From Paraktedonobacter sp035294465 (GTDB lineage Bacteria > Chloroflexota > Ktedonobacteria > Ktedonobacterales > Ktedonobacteraceae): 6,436 nt of DNA. Both the position numbers and the translations under genes were made by a program. The notes under the pieces are model-generated. The model was not told where the DNA came from. It saw nothing but the letters and a program-made list of their open reading frames with translations, and searched no databases. Of the stretch, positions 6,150 through 6,436 are shown one piece after another. The DNA lies in assembly GCA_035294465.1 (NCBI GenBank), contig DATGKW010000104.1, positions 1 to 6,436 on the forward strand, in the 5' to 3' direction. Position 1 is the first letter of the stretch, and the number at the start of each line of letters is the position of its first letter.

Positions 6150-6436
6150 ATGGCGGAATATACCCTGCGCTTGCGAAATGTGGAACCGGAGGAGCTCCTG
6201 ACAGAAGAGCATGTCCTGCAAAAAGATCCAGAAAGTGCCGCCCTGGGGCCAGCAGAGCGTCCTGAGCCGTATCGAACCGTTTCCATCGCTGTCGCCCGTT
6301 TCGCGCCGGTGTTTGCCAAAGAGAAGGTTCATTCGCCTTTGATTCTGCAAACGCCTCGCGGGCGCGGACTCCTCTGGCGCTGGTGGCCGGACCAGCTCGG
6401 TGTGGTTCTCATGAAGCAGGTCGGCAAGAGCTGGGT
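6150..6436 (+). CDS. Unrecognised protein, N-terminal part (runs off window end)
   Basis: An ATG at 6150 preceded by AAGGAG at 6132-6137 (12-nt spacing) opens a frame that continues past the window end, with 95 complete codons visible. The visible part begins MAEYTLRLRNVEPEELLTEE, has a polar Pro/Glu-rich stretch around residues 25-42, and then strand-like segments such as TVSIAVARFAPVF and HSPLILQTP, with an unusual LLWRWWP at 74-80. There is no signal peptide, transmembrane helix or motif that I recognise. It is co-directional with the lasso genes and 200 nt after the precursor stop, separated by a strong hairpin. It may be a tailoring, immunity or unrelated protein; nothing visible decides this. 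Confidence 0.6.
   Translation, partial: MAEYTLRLRNVEPEELLTEEHVLQKDPESAALGPAERPEPYRTVSIAVARFAPVFAKEKVHSPLILQTPRGRGLLWRWWPDQLGVVLMKQVGKSW

Overview
The window holds a compact lasso-peptide (class I-type RiPP) biosynthetic operon on the + strand, flanked upstream by the 3' part of a large regulator gene and by an oppositely oriented short-chain dehydrogenase. The likely source is a GC-rich, environmental, antibiotic-type bacterium. The regulator architecture (BTAD domain followed by a long helical TPR-like region) and the fused B1-B2 lasso protein suggest Chloroflexota of the Ktedonobacteria type. That is an inference from gene style; no phylogenetic marker is present.

Layout. Positions 2-1387 (+) are the C-terminal part of a BTAD/TPR transcriptional regulator whose start lies outside the window. 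Positions 1411-2184 (-) are a complete classical SDR oxidoreductase, tail-to-tail with the regulator and only 23 nt away. Positions 2185-2942 are about 760 nt without a convincing gene. They contain several inverted repeats, scattered -10-like boxes and one weak 42-codon reading frame that may be a relic. The lasso genes follow: 2943-3827, a fused RRE (PqqD-like, B1) and cysteine-protease (B2) protein; 3824-5698, an asparagine-synthetase-like lasso cyclase (C) that starts inside the stop codon of B; and 5773-5949, a 58-residue precursor (A) with an excellent ribosome binding site. A 12-bp perfect hairpin lies just after the precursor, and at 6150 an unrecognised gene begins and runs off the window end.

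How the lasso genes should work together. The B1 domain binds the precursor leader through its YxxP...G signature (Tyr25, Pro28, Ile30, Gly34). The B2 domain cuts the leader off after Arg41. The C protein adenylates a side-chain carboxylate, most likely Asp8 of the core, and joins it to the new N-terminus Gly1. The predicted product is a 17-residue acidic peptide, GSGSGDTDSCSSGYYDE, with an 8-residue Gly1-Asp8 macrolactam ring and a 9-residue tail carrying two adjacent tyrosines. Unusual points are Ala instead of the usual Thr at leader position -2, the precursor placed last behind B and C, a single cysteine in the tail, and no transporter gene within the window.
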